In this document: positions 49,395 to 58,928 of the stretch, in pieces
Layout: each line of letters opens with the position of its first letter
Numbering within the stretch: the first letter of the stretch is position 1
Source: Halobacteria archaeon AArc-dxtr1
GTDB taxonomy: Archaea > Halobacteriota > Halobacteria > Halobacteriales > Natrialbaceae
Reading direction: 5' to 3'
NCBI GenBank assembly: GCA_025517425.1
Contig: JAOPJY010000001.1
Span: 1,164,217-1,228,216 of the forward strand
Length of the DNA: 64,000 bases
Position numbers and translations under genes: made by a program
The notes under the pieces: model-generated
What the model saw: only the letters and a program-made list of their open reading frames with translations
Database searches by the model: none
What the model was told of the DNA's origin: nothing

Positions 49395-50987
49395 TTAGAA
49401 ACGACGTTCCGAGGGGATCTCGACGCCGCTGATCTCGAATCTGGCGCCGCCGTCGCGGCTTTCACAGAGGTCGACGTCCCACTCGTGGGCCTCACAGACG
49501 TGTTCGACGATGTTGAGCCCGAAGCCACCCTCTTCGTCGGTGCCGGAGTAGCCGATGTCGAAGATTTCGTCTCGCTTCTCGGGTGGGATTCCGTCGCCAT
49601 CGTCGGCAACGGCGAAGCCGGAGCGCTCAGAGAGACGGGTAACGCAAACGGTTACGTCGGAGCCACCGTGTTCGACGGCGTTGCGAAACAGGTTCTCGAA
49701 GAGGTGCTTGAGTCGGCCTCGGTCGGCCTCGAGTTCGACGCTTCGTCTGACCTCGAGTGTGGCGGTGGCGGTCTGGACGTTGTCCCAACACTCCTGGGCG
49801 ACGGTGGCGAGATCGACCTGCTCGGCGCTGCCGAGGCCGTGGCCCTGCTCGGCGAAGGCCATGACGTTCTCGATGATCTCGAACGCCCGCGAGTGGGCCG
49901 TGTCGATTTTCTCCACGTGGCGCGAGTCACCGTGTTCGGCGCGGATGAGTTCGAGGTGGCCGTTGGCAACGTTCAGGGGGCTACGCAGGTCGTGGGAAAC
50001 GATGTTGGCGATCTGGGAGAGGCGATCGACCTCGGTCTCTAAGTTTCGTTCGCGCTCGCGAAGCATGGCCTCGCGCTCGCTGCGATCCAGGGTGACGGTG
50101 AGGTTCGAGGCGAGCACCTCGACGAGCGTCCGGTCGGTGAGATCGAAGGGCGTGTCCTCCTGGGAGCCGGCGATCAGGACACCGTGATCACCGAGCGGGA
50201 TGAACATCTCGTTGCGGATCGCCGTCTCCGGATTGTAGACGTCGGGATCACTCGACACGTCCTGAACGAACGCCGAAGCGCCGTTGTCGTAGACGCGCCA
50301 GGCGATGCTCGAACCGGGCTCGAACGACGGGGCACCGTCACAGAGAACCGAGAGGGAGTCGCTGACGGCGACGGGTTCGAGGGAGTCGGTCGTCTCCTGG
50401 TAGCGGTAGATTGCGGTGAGTTCCACCCCGAGGATGTCACAGGCAGCCTCGACACCGATTTCACAGACGCGTTCGACGCTCTCGGCGGCGAGGGCAGTCC
50501 GCGTCGTCTGGTGGAGAGCGGTGAGTTGGCGCTCGCGGGCCTTCCCGCGCTTTTCTGCACGGTAGCGTTCGACGACGTTGTGGATTCGATTCGCGAGGAC
50601 GGTGTACTGATCGGTGCCGGTTTCCTTCTGTAGGTAGTCGGTGACGCCCCGAGAGATTGCCTCGCTGGCGACCTCCTCAGAGCCCTTTCCGGTAAAGAGA
50701 ATAAAGGGCAACGACGGGTACGATTCCCGTACCTCGTCTAGAAACTCGAGCCCGTCCATCCCGGGCATCTCGTAGTCGCTGACGATACAATCGATCTGAT
50801 GCTCGGCGAGCAGTTCGAGGCCCTCGTGGGCGCCGGGTGCGACGATGGTCGAGAGCGAGTCGGACTCGCGTTCGAGAAACTCGCCGACGAGCTGGCCGAG
50901 GCTCGTATCGTCGTCGACGCACAACACCCGTACCGGCGGCGGCTCGACCGACGGCGCGGTGATCGACCGTTCCGACGCATTCCCCAT
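49395..50987 (-). CDS. Hybrid response regulator-GAF-histidine kinase
   Basis: 530-residue signalling protein: receiver domain (residues ~17-135, with the phosphoacceptor Asp in IVSDYEMPGMDG and K in FTGKG), GAF domain (~155-300), and a histidine kinase with H-box SHDLRSPLNVANGHLEL, N-box LFENLFRNAVEHGG and G-boxes VADDGDGIPP and GGFGLNIVEH. A typical haloarchaeal cytosolic sensor; no transmembrane helix. The input signal and output partner are unknown. The gene stands alone on the minus strand. Confidence 0.9.
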   Translation of the reverse strand: MGNASERSITAPSVEPPPVRVLCVDDDTSLGQLVGEFLERESDSLSTIVAPGAHEGLELLAEHQIDCIVSDYEMPGMDGLEFLDEVRESYPSLPFILFTGKGSEEVASEAISRGVTDYLQKETGTDQYTVLANRIHNVVERYRAEKRGKARERQLTALHQTTRTALAAESVERVCEIGVEAACDILGVELTAIYRYQETTDSLEPVAVSDSLSVLCDGAPSFEPGSSIAWRVYDNGASAFVQDVSSDPDVYNPETAIRNEMFIPLGDHGVLIAGSQEDTPFDLTDRTLVEVLASNLTVTLDRSEREAMLRERERNLETEVDRLSQIANIVSHDLRSPLNVANGHLELIRAEHGDSRHVEKIDTAHSRAFEIIENVMAFAEQGHGLGSAEQVDLATVAQECWDNVQTATATLEVRRSVELEADRGRLKHLFENLFRNAVEHGGSDVTVCVTRLSERSGFAVADDGDGIPPEKRDEIFDIGYSGTDEEGGFGLNIVEHVCEAHEWDVDLCESRDGGARFEISGVEIPSERRF

Positions 50988-51091
50988 GTAGGAACTGGTT
51001 TGAGTGCCACAGATAATTACTTTTGGGAATTGAAAGGTAAACGGAGACGAACCGGACGCAGAGCCGTACAGCGACCAGTCGACCGGTGGAG

Positions 51092-51310
51092 TTACCGCTT
51101 GTGAGTCGGTCCGCCGACGTTTCGCCGCCAGGACCGCCGGCGCGGTTCGGCGTCGTCGTCGGTGAGTAGCCGATAGAGCACGTAGCCGACGGCGGCAAAC
51201 GGGAGCAGGGGGAGGAGTCCGATGAAGATGATCGCAGCAATGACGTACCCGATCGTAGACATCCCGCGGTTCGGACCGTACCCCGTCGAGTCAGACACCT
51301 TGACGCACAT
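51092..51310 (-). CDS. Small membrane protein (DUF7535-like)
   Basis: 72 residues with YGPNRGMSTIGYVIAAIIFIGLLPLLPF, one or two transmembrane helices, and a basic tail (PRRRSWRRNV). The pattern of a short loop, then a helix containing LLPLLPF, resembles haloarchaeal DUF7535. The start could be 51310 or the internal Met of MSTIGY. Confidence 0.5.
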   Translation of the reverse strand: MCVKVSDSTGYGPNRGMSTIGYVIAAIIFIGLLPLLPFAAVGYVLYRLLTDDDAEPRRRSWRRNVGGPTHKR

Positions 51311-51357
51311 AGTCGTCCGTTTGGCGGGCGTGACCTTCGTCCTTTCGAACCTGGAGA

Positions 51358-52158
51358 CTACCCGGTCTCGAGACCGGTTCTGTCACCCTCGCCGTCGGCG
51401 AGGACGGCCGCGGCGTCGTCCTGTGGTCGGTAGTCGAGCGCCAGTATCGTCTCCGAGAGCGAGAGGAACCGCTCGGCGTTGCGCGAAATGCCGTGGGCAA
51501 CTAGCGGAGAGGATTCGAGCGTCGTCGTTGCGGCCGCAGAGACCACGCGCCGGCAGTCCTCGGGACTGAGCCACATCGCGCGGGCAAAGCGCTCCCCGGG
51601 TCCGTCGCGCTCGTGACACTCAGTACGTAACTCGTCACGAGTGAGCAGCCAACCGATGCGGAGGCTGACGACATCGATACCGTGGCGGCGCGCGTAGTAC
51701 TCACCTAAGGCCTCGCCGAACACCTTCGAGACGCCGTAGTAGGTGTCGGGTGCGGGGGGATCGTCCGGACGGACGACCGAGGGGGTACCAACGGTCGACT
51801 CGGGTCGAGTCGGCGAGACGGTGTTCTCGGCGTTGACCGCGTGGTTCGAGCTGGCGAAGACGACTCGCTCGAGGTCGTTCTCGATCGCGGCCTCGTACGC
51901 GTTGTAGACGCCCGCGACGTTCGGTCCAGACACCGTCTCCCAGTCGGCTCGCGGCGAGGAGATCGCTGCGAGATGGATCAACACGTCCTGTCCGGAGAGT
52001 GCGTCGACGAACGCCCCCCGGTCCTCGATTTCGAGCGTCTCCGTGTCCATCTCCTCGCTCTCGCTGTGGGAGTACAGCGTCAGGGTAGCATCCGGGAAGG
52101 CGTCGGCGACGACCCTGCCGACGCGTCCCGACGCGCCGGTGACGGCGATGTTCGTCAT
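51358..52158 (-). CDS. NAD-dependent epimerase/dehydratase (Azf/uronate dehydrogenase-like)
   Basis: 266-residue extended SDR. NAD motif TGASGRVG at residue ~6, FASSNHAVN near the catalytic Ser, and the active site YGVSKVFGE. The SSNHAV segment resembles the haloarchaeal NAD-dependent glucose-6-phosphate dehydrogenase Azf and uronate dehydrogenases. Substrate is therefore suggested but not certain. Single gene, minus strand. Confidence 0.75.
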   Translation of the reverse strand: MTNIAVTGASGRVGRVVADAFPDATLTLYSHSESEEMDTETLEIEDRGAFVDALSGQDVLIHLAAISSPRADWETVSGPNVAGVYNAYEAAIENDLERVVFASSNHAVNAENTVSPTRPESTVGTPSVVRPDDPPAPDTYYGVSKVFGEALGEYYARRHGIDVVSLRIGWLLTRDELRTECHERDGPGERFARAMWLSPEDCRRVVSAAATTTLESSPLVAHGISRNAERFLSLSETILALDYRPQDDAAAVLADGEGDRTGLETG

Positions 52159-52338
52159 GTGCGAGGCGACAGGAGCCGAGGGGAAATACGCCGGGTTGGC
52201 GAGTGCCGGTCGATTTCAGGGACACGGCAAGAGGGATCGAGCGGTCGAATTTAAATACGAACACGCGGCCAGAGCGACGCGTGATGATGGACGCGACGGG
52301 AAACGGCGTCGAGAGAAACAGCGTTCGGACGCAAGACG

Positions 52339-52869
52339 ATGGGACATAGAGCGATCGTCGCCTACCGGCGCCCTGATGGCCGGTACGATCTCCGGTACAG
52401 CCACTGGGGCGGCGACGAGCTCTCGCTGCTCGAGCGCATCGATGTGGAGACGCCGCTGGCCGGTGGGCTCGTCGACCCGACGGTCCTCGAACCGAGGGTC
52501 TCGGTTGCGGAACTACTCGAACGTGTTCTCGACCCACGGACGTACGAGACGCTGTATCTCGTCTCGACGGCGTTTTCGGTCGAGGCAGAATGGGTCTGCT
52601 GGCTCGGGTGGGATGCCGACCGAACAGGGAGAGAGCCAGACGACGGACCACTGCGAAGCGAGGCACGCGGTGCTATCGTCCCCGTCGAACGATCCACAGA
52701 GGTAGTTCGGCTTCGAACGTGGCTGCGAGCGACCAAAGCCGCCCTCACCGATCTCGTGGCGGTCGGTGCGCTATCGACGGAGACGGCCCAGCAGTATTTG
52801 CAAGCACGCGTGCGTTCGACTCACAGCGGCCGGTGTTACACGTACCGAGGTGTCCGGATGGGCACGTGA
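52339..52869 (+). CDS. DUF6735 family protein
   Basis: 176-residue haloarchaeal protein starting MGHRAIVAYRRPDGRYDLRYSHWGG, the DUF6735 signature, then LERVLDPRTYETLYLVS. A TATA box (TTTAAATA, 52250-52257) points to a start near 52280, leaving a ~60-nt leader with a short upstream ORF (52285-52353) that overlaps the first codons of this gene. That may allow translational coupling. Function unknown. Confidence 0.75.
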   Translation: MGHRAIVAYRRPDGRYDLRYSHWGGDELSLLERIDVETPLAGGLVDPTVLEPRVSVAELLERVLDPRTYETLYLVSTAFSVEAEWVCWLGWDADRTGREPDDGPLRSEARGAIVPVERSTEVVRLRTWLRATKAALTDLVAVGALSTETAQQYLQARVRSTHSGRCYTYRGVRMGT

Positions 52870-52878
52870 CTGGGCCAC

Positions 52879-54657
52879 TCACGGGCACCAGCGTGCGTCC
52901 ACAAGGGTGCGCTGGACCACGTCGTTGCCGACGGCCTCGGCGAGCGTCTCGAAGCCCGCTCGCTCGGTACGATCGCCCGCGTTCGCGACGAGCCGCGAGA
53001 CGATGAACTCCGGCGTCGAGCGTCCAACGGTACCAAAGCGGGGTTGGTAGTCGACGACGAGTTCGAGTTCCGGCGAGAGCCCCTCGGCGAAAATTCCGTC
53101 GACGCGCGCCTCGCTGGGGAGGGGCTCCAGATCGTCGGCGAGGTGCGTGACGAACACGCCGAGTGCATCGCGCTGGACGGAGAGCGTCACCAGGCCGTGG
53201 AGAAGATCGGCCGCACTCCCCGGTTCGGTGATCGCCTCGAACTCGTCGACCAACATGAGCGTCCGCCCCTCGGCGGACAGCGGCGGCACGATCGATCGCA
53301 GCGTCGACTCCAGGACGCCCGCGTTGAAGCTGGCGTGTCGGCGGTGAAAGACGAGCGAGTCGACCGGCGATATCGCGGCACGGTCGGCGGGGACCGGAAG
53401 TCCCATCGATGCGAGCAAGACGACCTGACAGAGCGTCTCGAGCAGCGTCGTCTTCCCGCCGCTGTTGGCGCCCGTCAGGACCGCCACCCGTTCGTTGCCC
53501 GGAAGCGATGTAGCGTCGTCGGGATCGTCAGGGTCGGGTTCGAAGCCGTGATCACCGAGCGCGTAGGTAATCGGCTGGACGGACTCGGGCTCGCCGGCCG
53601 AAAGCGAGAGGTTGCGCGCGCTGACGACTGCGACGGTCGCCGCCTCGCCGTCGACGTAGGTCGGGCGGGTACAGTCGTAGGCGTCGGCGAATCGGGCAAG
53701 CGAGAGATGGAAGGCGATCTCGTCGACGGTCGTCACCGCCTGCTCGATCGCCGCGGACGTGTCGGCGAGCGTTTCGGAGAGATCGTCGGCGACGGCGGCC
53801 TCCCGCTCGTCGACCGCACTCGTGAGATCAGTACGGAGGGCGCGCAGCGTTCCGCCGACGAAATCGGTCGCGTCCGTGGCGTCCGTCGGCATCGCCTCGC
53901 GGGCGCGGTCGACTGTGACGCCAGTCTCGCGGAGAAGCCGATCCTCGAAGGCGTCTCGGAAGCCGGCGACGTCACGGACGCCGTCGTCACGGAGGTTCTC
54001 GACGAGGGAGAGTGCGTTCGCGTCCATGTCTTCGACGGCGCCCAGCGCCGCCCGCAAGCGATCGAGTTCCTCGTCGCCTCCCTCGCGAACGCGGCCGTCG
54101 TCGAGCGAACCGAGCGCCTCGGCAGCGGCTGCGAGCCGATCGCGCTCGAGGGCGGCGATCGCGGCGAACGGGCCGGTTTCGACGCCAGCGTCGAGCAGTG
54201 CAATCGCCGCCTCGACCGCAGCCTGATCGCTGCCATCGCGCTCGTCGTAGCGTTCGTACGCCGCGAGAACGCGCTCGCGATCGTCCGCTGCCAGGTCCGC
54301 CCAAGCGTCTCGAACCGCGAGGATGTCGTCGAGCCGACGCTCCATCTCCGTTCGGTTGTCGAGTGGAGTCAGAATCCTGATCCGGTCGGCCGCACGCCCG
54401 GTGACGGCATGCTCGACGGCCAGATCGAGCAGTTCCTTGTAGGCGGCGCGCGCGTCGCTGGTTGCGAGGATCTCCACGCCGGCGCCGCCAGTTGCCCTGC
54501 GGAGGATGCGAGTCGCACGTCCACGGGCCAGTCCGGCGTCAGCGAGCGTCCGAACGTCGCCGCTTTCGATCGCCTCGACGGCGCGCTCGTGGCCGAGTTC
54601 GTCGACGAGCGTCTCCCGCGTCTTCGGTCCGACACCCCAGTACTCCTCCAGTCGCAT
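52879..54657 (-). CDS. MutS-like ATPase with N-terminal helix-hairpin-helix
   Basis: 592-residue archaeal MutS-related protein. N-terminal HhH (YWGVGPKTRETLVDELG), long coiled-coil clamp region, then the MutS ABC ATPase: Walker A TGANSGGKTTLL, Walker B LMLVDEFEA, and an H-loop VFVTH. Mismatch-recognition domain I (FxE) is absent, so this is a clamp/ATPase-only form like MutS5/MutS2-type proteins. A role in recombination or repair is likely. Start at 54657 (MRLEEYWG). Confidence 0.82.
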   Translation of the reverse strand: MRLEEYWGVGPKTRETLVDELGHERAVEAIESGDVRTLADAGLARGRATRILRRATGGAGVEILATSDARAAYKELLDLAVEHAVTGRAADRIRILTPLDNRTEMERRLDDILAVRDAWADLAADDRERVLAAYERYDERDGSDQAAVEAAIALLDAGVETGPFAAIAALERDRLAAAAEALGSLDDGRVREGGDEELDRLRAALGAVEDMDANALSLVENLRDDGVRDVAGFRDAFEDRLLRETGVTVDRAREAMPTDATDATDFVGGTLRALRTDLTSAVDEREAAVADDLSETLADTSAAIEQAVTTVDEIAFHLSLARFADAYDCTRPTYVDGEAATVAVVSARNLSLSAGEPESVQPITYALGDHGFEPDPDDPDDATSLPGNERVAVLTGANSGGKTTLLETLCQVVLLASMGLPVPADRAAISPVDSLVFHRRHASFNAGVLESTLRSIVPPLSAEGRTLMLVDEFEAITEPGSAADLLHGLVTLSVQRDALGVFVTHLADDLEPLPSEARVDGIFAEGLSPELELVVDYQPRFGTVGRSTPEFIVSRLVANAGDRTERAGFETLAEAVGNDVVQRTLVDARWCP

Positions 54658-54791
54658 AGCCAACGGTTCGAGCGGACGCTCTTGAACGCTTGGTCCCAGA
54701 GCAATCAGTGACGGTCAGTAGGGACCACAGATGTTCAAATTCGTGTATAAGATATCGGTTCGAGAGAGAGATTCGAGCACAAACACGGGGA

Positions 54792-54799
54792 TTTTTATC
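54792..54799 (+). promoter_or_regulatory. TATA box of purF
   Basis: TTTTTATC centred ~27 nt before the ATG at 54823; predicts a leaderless transcript and supports the longer N-terminus of PurF. Confidence 0.55.
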
Positions 54800-54822
54800 G
54801 GCCCATCCCCGTAGGACCTACC

Positions 54823-56334
54823 ATGACTGAAGCGCGGGGCGAGACTCCCCGGCGAACAGGGATGACCGAAAAGTGTGGCGTCGTCGGCGTCTCACTTGCC
54901 GGTCGCAATGCAGCCCGGCCACTGTACTACGCGCTGTACGCACTCCAACACCGGGGTCAGGAGTCGGCAGGGATCGTCACCCACGACGGCTTCCAGCAGC
55001 ACAGCCACGTCTCGATGGGACTCGTCGGAGATGCCTTCGACGAGGACGATCTGGACGGACTGAAAGGCGGTGCCGGGATCGGGCACGTCCGCTACCCGAC
55101 GGCAGGGTCGGTCGACTCTTCGTGTGCACAGCCGTTTTCGGTGTCGTTCAAGAGTGGCTCGCTGGGCCTGTCACACAACGGCAACCTCGTCAACGCCGAC
55201 GAGATCCGCGACGAGCTCGCGGGACTGGGACACGCCTTTACCTCCGACGGCGACACCGAAGTGATCGCTCACGACCTCGCACGGAACTTACTGGAAGAGG
55301 ACCTCGTCAGAGCGGTAAAGCGGACGATGCAGCGCATTCACGGCTCCTACGCGCTGACGATCTCTCACGACGAGACGATTCTGGGCGTTCGGGACCCGGT
55401 CGGCAACCGCCCGCTCTGTATCGGGAAACTCGAGGGGGGCTACATCCTCGCCTCGGAGTCGGCGGCGATCGACACCTTAGACGGCGAATTCGTCCGGGAC
55501 GTCCGTCCCGGTGAGCTCGTCGTCCTGCAGGAAGACGGCGACGGCTTCGACTCGTATCAGCTCTTCGAGCGCGAGAACACGGCCCACTGCTTTTTCGAAC
55601 ACGTCTACTTCGCCCGCCCAGACTCGAAGATCGACGGGACGCTCGTCTACGAGGCCCGCCGAGAGCTCGGCCGCAAACTCTGGGAGGAAAGCGGCGTCGA
55701 GACCGACGTCGTGATGCCGGTTCCGGACTCCGGACGCGCGTTCGCCTCGGGCTACGCCGACGCGGCAACCGAGACGACCGCCGACGGCGAGCCGCGAGAC
55801 GAGGCCGACGAAGGCGTCGAGTTCGCGGAGGGACTGATGAAAAACCGGTACGTCGGCCGGACGTTCATCATGCCGACCCAAGACGAGCGCGAGCGTGCGG
55901 TGCGCCTGAAGCTGAACCCGATCAAGTCGACCGTCGAGGGCAAGACCGTCACGCTCATCGATGACTCGATCGTCCGAGGCACGACCTCCACCCAGCTCGT
56001 CCAGTTACTGAAAGACTGCGGCGCAGAGGAAGTTCACATGCGTATCGGCGCGCCGGCGATCGTCGCACCCTGTTACATGGGGATCGACATGGCCACCCGC
56101 GAGGAGCTGATCGCGGCCGGGAAGACAGTCGAGGAGATCCGCGAGACGATCGAGGCCAACAGTCTCGCGTACCTCTCGACCGACGCCGTCGCCGAGGTGC
56201 TCGACAATGAACGGATCGACCTCTGTATGGGCTGTGTTACCGGCGAGTACCCCTACGACATCGAGGGCGAGGAAACCGACCGCGACGTACGTCGCCCCGA
56301 ACTCGGCGGGACGACAGTTCACGCCGACGACTGA
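54823..56334 (+). CDS. purF: Amidophosphoribosyltransferase PurF
   Basis: First committed step of purine synthesis: PRPP plus glutamine to phosphoribosylamine. N-terminal class II glutaminase with nucleophile in CGVVGVSLAG, then LQHRGQESAGIVT and LSHNGNLVN; C-terminal phosphoribosyltransferase with the PRPP loop LIDDSIVRGTTS. Late cysteines (CYMGID, CMGC) fit an Fe-S cluster. The N-terminus is ~17 residues longer than needed (Cys18), implying removal of a propeptide, as in some PurFs; an ATG at 54862 would shorten it. Confidence 0.95.
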   Translation: MTEARGETPRRTGMTEKCGVVGVSLAGRNAARPLYYALYALQHRGQESAGIVTHDGFQQHSHVSMGLVGDAFDEDDLDGLKGGAGIGHVRYPTAGSVDSSCAQPFSVSFKSGSLGLSHNGNLVNADEIRDELAGLGHAFTSDGDTEVIAHDLARNLLEEDLVRAVKRTMQRIHGSYALTISHDETILGVRDPVGNRPLCIGKLEGGYILASESAAIDTLDGEFVRDVRPGELVVLQEDGDGFDSYQLFERENTAHCFFEHVYFARPDSKIDGTLVYEARRELGRKLWEESGVETDVVMPVPDSGRAFASGYADAATETTADGEPRDEADEGVEFAEGLMKNRYVGRTFIMPTQDERERAVRLKLNPIKSTVEGKTVTLIDDSIVRGTTSTQLVQLLKDCGAEEVHMRIGAPAIVAPCYMGIDMATREELIAAGKTVEEIRETIEANSLAYLSTDAVAEVLDNERIDLCMGCVTGEYPYDIEGEETDRDVRRPELGGTTVHADD

Positions 56335-56413
56335 CGGTGGCGAGGAGTCCGATGGCACGTCTCGGATCTCGCGGAACCGAGAGAGAGCCAATTTCGCTCG
56401 GAGGGAATCCTCG

Positions 56414-57022
56414 ATGAACCTCGGGTTTGAGCTGTTGAACGGCATCGGCCTGATCGCGTTCGCGATGGTGGGCGCACTGAAAGGATCGAACGCCGATCTG
56501 GACCTGTTCGGAATCGCCGTTCTGGGCGTCATCACGGCACTTGGTGGCGGCATGGTCCGGGACGCGCTGGTGATGGAAGTGCCGGTCGCGCTGACGTCGA
56601 CGACGGATATCGTCGTCGTCCTCGTCGGCGTCGCGGTCGCGGTGGCGGTCGCCCGGGGACGGTATCAGTCAGCGCTCAGCCACCCCGCACTACAGACTGC
56701 CGACGCCGTCGGGCTGGCAGCGTTCGCGACGACTGGCGCACTCGTGGGCTACGAGGCGGGCGTCTCCGTCTTCGGGATGATCGTCCTCGCGACGCTCACC
56801 GGCGTCGGCGGTGGAAGCATCTGTGATCTACTGCTCTCACGGGTTCCGGTCGTCCTCCGGGAGGATTTCTACGCGACGCCCGCGGTCATCGGCGGTGGGC
56901 TGTTCCCCCTGGCGCTGGCATTGGGTGTGTCGATCGACGTCGCGGCGTTCAGCGTCGCGGGCATCGTCTTTGCGCTGCGAATGGTGGCGCTGCGATTCGA
57001 CTGGCGGCTGCCGTCGATCTGA
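56414..57022 (+). CDS. Trimeric intracellular cation channel (TRIC/UPF0126) family protein
   Basis: 202-residue protein with about six or seven transmembrane helices and duplicated TRIC repeats: AFAMVGALKGSNADLDLFGIAVLG and AFATTGALVGYEAGVSVFGMIV, each followed by a glycine-rich turn (GGGMVRD, GVGGGSICD). TRIC proteins form trimeric K+ channels. Start at 56414 (MNLGFELLNGIG). It follows purF by 79 bp on the same strand. Confidence 0.88.
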   Translation: MNLGFELLNGIGLIAFAMVGALKGSNADLDLFGIAVLGVITALGGGMVRDALVMEVPVALTSTTDIVVVLVGVAVAVAVARGRYQSALSHPALQTADAVGLAAFATTGALVGYEAGVSVFGMIVLATLTGVGGGSICDLLLSRVPVVLREDFYATPAVIGGGLFPLALALGVSIDVAAFSVAGIVFALRMVALRFDWRLPSI

Positions 57023-57054
57023 CGTCGAACGAAATTTCAGATCGAGCCAACGTT

Positions 57055-57228
57055 TTAGAGTGATCGGTCCGTCATCAAAATTGGATGATAGGATCGGGCA
57101 ACGGTCGACCCGCCGAAGAAGACGATGGCGACAGCGGTGATGAGGATCGCGGCCGCTTGAGTAAGGCAAAAGACGTCGTGTTGGAACTGCTCGGAGCCCT
57201 GTAGTCCGTATCGCTCAGAGCCGGCCAC
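57055..57228 (-). CDS. Possible small single-pass membrane protein
   Basis: Minus-strand frame with a GTG start giving 57 residues: a hydrophilic start (VAGSERYGLQGSEQFQHD), one hydrophobic helix (AAAILITAVAIVFFGGS) and the tail VARSYHPILM. Composition is less biased than a random shadow, and it fills an otherwise empty 222-bp gap. No family is recognised and it may be non-coding. Confidence 0.3.
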   Translation of the reverse strand: MAGSERYGLQGSEQFQHDVFCLTQAAAILITAVAIVFFGGSTVARSYHPILMTDRSL

Positions 57229-57244
57229 GACCCCAATTCCGCAC

Positions 57245-57808
57245 TCAGTAACCGACGTGAAGCAGCAGGTAGACGACGATTCCGAGCGAGAACGAGACCA
57301 GCCACAGGCTCGCCGCGAGCCGGCCGACGCGAGCGTGGGGCGTTCGGGGGAGTTCGGCCACCGGACGCGAGGCAGCGAGCAACAGCGCGTAGTACAGAAG
57401 CGGGATGCAGACGACTGCGAGGGCGATGTGTACCGCGAGCGTCGGCAAGTAGACGAACCGGTAGACGGCGTCGGGACCAGGGAACGGCTCCGGACCACCG
57501 AGCGCGATCAGCCGGTAGAGGTAGAGCGTCAGAAAGGCCACAAAGAGGCCGAATGCAGCAAGCATGGCGATTCGGTGACGGTCGATCCGACCACGTCGGA
57601 TCGCGCGCCAGCCAAAGAGGATCGTGACGATCGCCGTCACGCTGATCGCGACGTTGATGTGCGGGATCGCCTCGAGTAGCCACGCGGGCGCGTCCGGGAC
57701 CGTCGAGGCCGGGATCCGTCCGCCGGCGGCGGCGAACACCAGCGCGAGCGAGACGACGGACAGCGCGATCGTGAGCGAACGAACGCGTGCTCTGGGGACG
57801 AGTTCCAT
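57245..57808 (-). CDS. DUF420 family membrane protein
   Basis: 187-residue membrane protein with five predicted helices, conserved histidines in IPHINVAISV and in the late VHIALAVVC, and the ending YLLLHVGY, typical of DUF420 (CtaM-like) proteins linked to cytochrome oxidase maturation. Start at 57808 (MELVPRARVR). Confidence 0.82.
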   Translation of the reverse strand: MELVPRARVRSLTIALSVVSLALVFAAAGGRIPASTVPDAPAWLLEAIPHINVAISVTAIVTILFGWRAIRRGRIDRHRIAMLAAFGLFVAFLTLYLYRLIALGGPEPFPGPDAVYRFVYLPTLAVHIALAVVCIPLLYYALLLAASRPVAELPRTPHARVGRLAASLWLVSFSLGIVVYLLLHVGY

Positions 57809-58005
57809 GCGGAAGTTGTTCGGTCGGGTCGGGAAAGCTGTTGCTCTCGGCGCCGCTACCCGCCGAGGGCGGGCGGCACCGTCGCTATAGGGTGTTGCTT
57901 CGGTAGGATTATGCGTGGGTGATGTCCGCGAAGGGAAATCACCTGCATCGTCGTGCTCGGCGGCGTCGCCGCCTCGCAATTGGTGGACATCGTCCACCCG
58001 TGCGA

Positions 58006-58090
<85 letters not shown>

Positions 58091-58284
58091 TCGCCATTCA
58101 GTTCTGCACTCGATCGTATCCAGTGTGACTATTAAAGCCCTTTCCTTTGGCTCCGACTCCGGGACGGAATGGCGGTATTGCGTGTGAGGTATCCTCACAC
58201 AGAGAGGGTGGTTCGAGTCGACGTGCGAGCGTAGTTGGTTCCTGAGAGCGGTGATTTCAAATGTGCCAGCGGCGAAAGCCCCAC

Positions 58285-58806
58285 ATGGCCAAGTACTCAA
58301 CCGGTTCCAGCTCGGGCGGGGGCGGAACCACCTGCGAACTCTGTGGCGCCAAGAGCGACTCGCTTCGGCGCGCGAACGTCGCGGGCGCAGATCTGGAGGT
58401 CTGCCCGGACTGTGCGCCCCACGACGACGCGACGCGGTCGTCGGGGTCGAGCGGCGGGAGTTCGGGCGGTGCCAGTAGCGGCCGAGATCCCGGAGAGCGA
58501 AAGCGAAAGGCGGCCCAGAACGTGGCGAAGGCGAATCCGATCTGGGACGGCGACTCCGAGCACTGGGAGCGCGAGGGGACGAACTACGACGACGATCCAC
58601 TCCCGTACCTCGTCTCGGGCTACGGCGACGTGCTCATCGAGGCGCGCCAAGAAGCGGGACTCCAGCGCGACGAACTCGCCGACGAACTCGGCGTTCCCGA
58701 ATCGGACGTGCTGGCCGTCGAGCAGGGCCGGGCGACACGGGCTGGCGTCGGCGGTGGTCTGATCGAGGCACTCGAGGAGCGACTGAACGTGACACTCGCA
58801 GAGTGA
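58285..58806 (+). CDS. Multiprotein-bridging factor aMBF1
   Basis: 173-residue archaeal MBF1-type protein: N-terminal zinc ribbon (CELCGAKSD, CPDCAPHD), Gly/Ser linker, and XRE HTH (ARQEAGLQRDELADELGVPESDVLAVEQG). It bridges TBP and regulators in eukaryotes; in archaea it binds the 30S ribosome. The region between the zinc ribbon and the HTH is a long flexible Gly/Ser stretch. Start at 58285, since the ATG at 58261 adds unusual residues. Confidence 0.88.
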   Translation: MAKYSTGSSSGGGGTTCELCGAKSDSLRRANVAGADLEVCPDCAPHDDATRSSGSSGGSSGGASSGRDPGERKRKAAQNVAKANPIWDGDSEHWEREGTNYDDDPLPYLVSGYGDVLIEARQEAGLQRDELADELGVPESDVLAVEQGRATRAGVGGGLIEALEERLNVTLAE

Positions 58807-58899
58807 GCTGACGGGACAATGGGTCGCCCTGTAGAGGGTGAGACACACAACAGAACCTGATGGGATTGTAACTCATCTGTCGGGTGACGTCGGGCACAC

Positions 58900-58907
58900 T
58901 TTTAATG
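58900..58907 (+). promoter_or_regulatory. TATA box of alaX
   Basis: TTTTTAAT-type box CTTTTAAT centred 26 nt before the ATG at 58929 indicates a leaderless transcript and fixes the start. Confidence 0.5.
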
Positions 58908-58928
58908 CCTGCGCCGAGACTGGAAGCG

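Noticed and set aside
53044-54711. 555-codon plus-strand frame opposite the MutS-like gene
   Set aside because: Shadow of a GC-rich gene; Walker A/B motifs prove the minus-strand reading.
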